Below are positions 5,845-6,617 of a stretch of 6,617 nucleotides of DNA, one piece after another. The stretch is from an uncultured Acidimicrobium sp. (GTDB lineage: Bacteria > Actinomycetota > Acidimicrobiia > Acidimicrobiales > Ilumatobacteraceae). Both the position numbers and the translations under genes were made by a program. The stretch is taken from contig CAINLH010000199.1 of the NCBI GenBank assembly GCA_903850275.1, positions 1 through 6,617 on the forward strand, given 5' to 3'. The number at the start of each line of letters is the position of its first letter. Position 1 is the stretch's first letter. Below the pieces are notes generated by a model. It saw only the letters and a list, made by a program, of their open reading frames with translations, searched no databases and was not told where the DNA came from.

Positions 5845-6617
5845 ATGGACACCACGCAGGCCACCCCAGACTCAACAACCAGCACACGCCGCCTCAAGCC
5901 GTACCAAATCTCTATCGCTTTTGGTGTCGGCATCGGCGTGTTCACCATGGTCTCAGGAATCATTCCCCAGATCACTGGATGGGAAGGCGAATCCAAGATT
6001 CACCGCAAAGTATTTGAAGGCTTGCCTGGTTACTTCAAGCTGGCTTTTTACACGATCATCCCAATGTTGCTGATTTGGGGATCGCTGCGCTTTGCACACC
6101 GCATTCGTAACTGGGAGCGCGGAGCACCAGACAAACGCAAAACCACCCGCAAAAACGCGAAACAGCGCCTTGCCGACTATCGGGCTGGTGTGTACATGCG
6201 AACCCTGTTGCGCGACAGCGCAGCAGGCCTCATGCACTCGATGATGTACTTCGGTTTCCTTATCTTGTTGGGCGTCACCACCGTGCTCGAGATCGACCAC
6301 CAGATGCCACCCGCACTGAAGTTCTTGCACGGCGACGTGTACCGCGGCTATGCGGCTGTCGGTGATTTTGCGGGCCTCATGTTTACTGGTGGCGTGGTGT
6401 GGGCAATTGTGCGCCGATACGTGCAACGCCCGTATCGCATCCGCATCAAGAGCAAGCCGGAACACGCGATCATTCTTGGCGTATTGCTGGCAATAGGAGT
6501 TACCGGGTTTGGTGCCGAGATGTTCCGAATTGCTCAAGGTCAAGCGGCTGGCGTCAATCTTGACCACGAAAAGTGGAGCTTCGTTGGCTACCCACTGGCA
6601 CAACTTGTTAACGGCGC
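5845..6617 (+). CDS. Membrane cytochrome b-like N-terminus of a probable (Fe-S)-binding / heterodisulfide-reductase-related protein (truncated by window edge)
   Basis: The frame is open from 5845 (or the ATG two codons earlier at 5839) to the last base: 257 codons and no stop. Hydrophobic segments, numbered from 5839, lie at about 24-43, 67-83, 131-150, 177-192 and 211-228. Basic loops at 85-121 (RIRNWERG to YRAGVYMRT) and 192-206 suggest cytoplasmic sides by the positive-inside rule. The block RDSAAGLMHSMMYFGFLILLG (125-145), an acidic D153-H154, and the later GVTGFGAEMFRIA resemble NarI/HdrE-like heme-b domains that form the N-terminal part of actinobacterial (Fe-S)-binding oxidoreductases; H133 and other histidines could be heme ligands. 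In such proteins, ferredoxin-type and CCG cluster domains follow further downstream, outside this window, so the Fe-S assignment is inference. The ATG at 5845 is preferred because a weak GTGAG lies six bases upstream and the possible -10 fits it better. Partner and substrate cannot be told. Confidence 0.72.
   Translation, partial: MDTTQATPDSTTSTRRLKPYQISIAFGVGIGVFTMVSGIIPQITGWEGESKIHRKVFEGLPGYFKLAFYTIIPMLLIWGSLRFAHRIRNWERGAPDKRKTTRKNAKQRLADYRAGVYMRTLLRDSAAGLMHSMMYFGFLILLGVTTVLEIDHQMPPALKFLHGDVYRGYAAVGDFAGLMFTGGVVWAIVRRYVQRPYRIRIKSKPEHAIILGVLLAIGVTGFGAEMFRIAQGQAAGVNLDHEKWSFVGYPLAQLVNG

Noticed and set aside
5953..6603. 216-codon open frame on the minus strand opposite the membrane-protein gene
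   Set aside because: The plus-strand frame has clear transmembrane segments and family-like motifs. The minus-strand translation is rich in Cys and His without pattern and looks like a shadow.

Overview
The window looks like chromosome of an actinobacterium with moderate GC. Three things point there: the Hsp70 operon carries an hspR repressor gene, an HspR-type inverted repeat (HAIR) sits on the operon promoter, and DnaK is of the Gram-positive type without the extra N-terminal-lobe insert. Base composition looks only slightly above half G+C by eye, with frequent codons such as GCA, ACA, CAA and TTG. That fits moderate-GC lineages such as freshwater or marine Acidimicrobiia better than Streptomyces or Mycobacterium, but the lineage is an inference and needs a protein tree.

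Positions 1-4838 are one tightly packed minus-strand operon, transcribed right to left: dnaK, grpE, dnaJ, hspR, clpB. Intergenic gaps are 3, 2, -4 (an ATGA overlap) and 3 bases, and clpB runs off the left edge. Together the genes encode the Hsp70 folding machine (DnaK with its co-chaperone DnaJ and exchange factor GrpE), the ClpB disaggregase that works with it, and the repressor that controls the set.

Positions 4839-5025 are a 187-base divergent control region. It holds a perfect 9+7+9 HAIR-like operator (4949-4973) lying across the -35 box and most of the spacer of a strong-looking dnaK promoter (TTGAGT-N17-TATAGT), followed by a leader of about 97 nt. On the other strand, a -10 hexamer lies six bases before the gpmA start codon, which suggests a leaderless message.

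Positions 5026-5787 on the plus strand encode a complete 2,3-bisphosphoglycerate-dependent phosphoglycerate mutase (glycolysis and gluconeogenesis). After a 57-base gap comes the first 257 codons of a multi-pass membrane protein that resembles the cytochrome b-like N-terminal part of heterodisulfide-reductase-related (Fe-S)-binding proteins; it runs off the right edge.

I found no RNA genes, mobile elements, CRISPR arrays or pseudogenes. The window is mostly conserved housekeeping and stress genes. The points worth a second look are the regulatory architecture and the inclusion of clpB in the autoregulated operon, rather than a new system.
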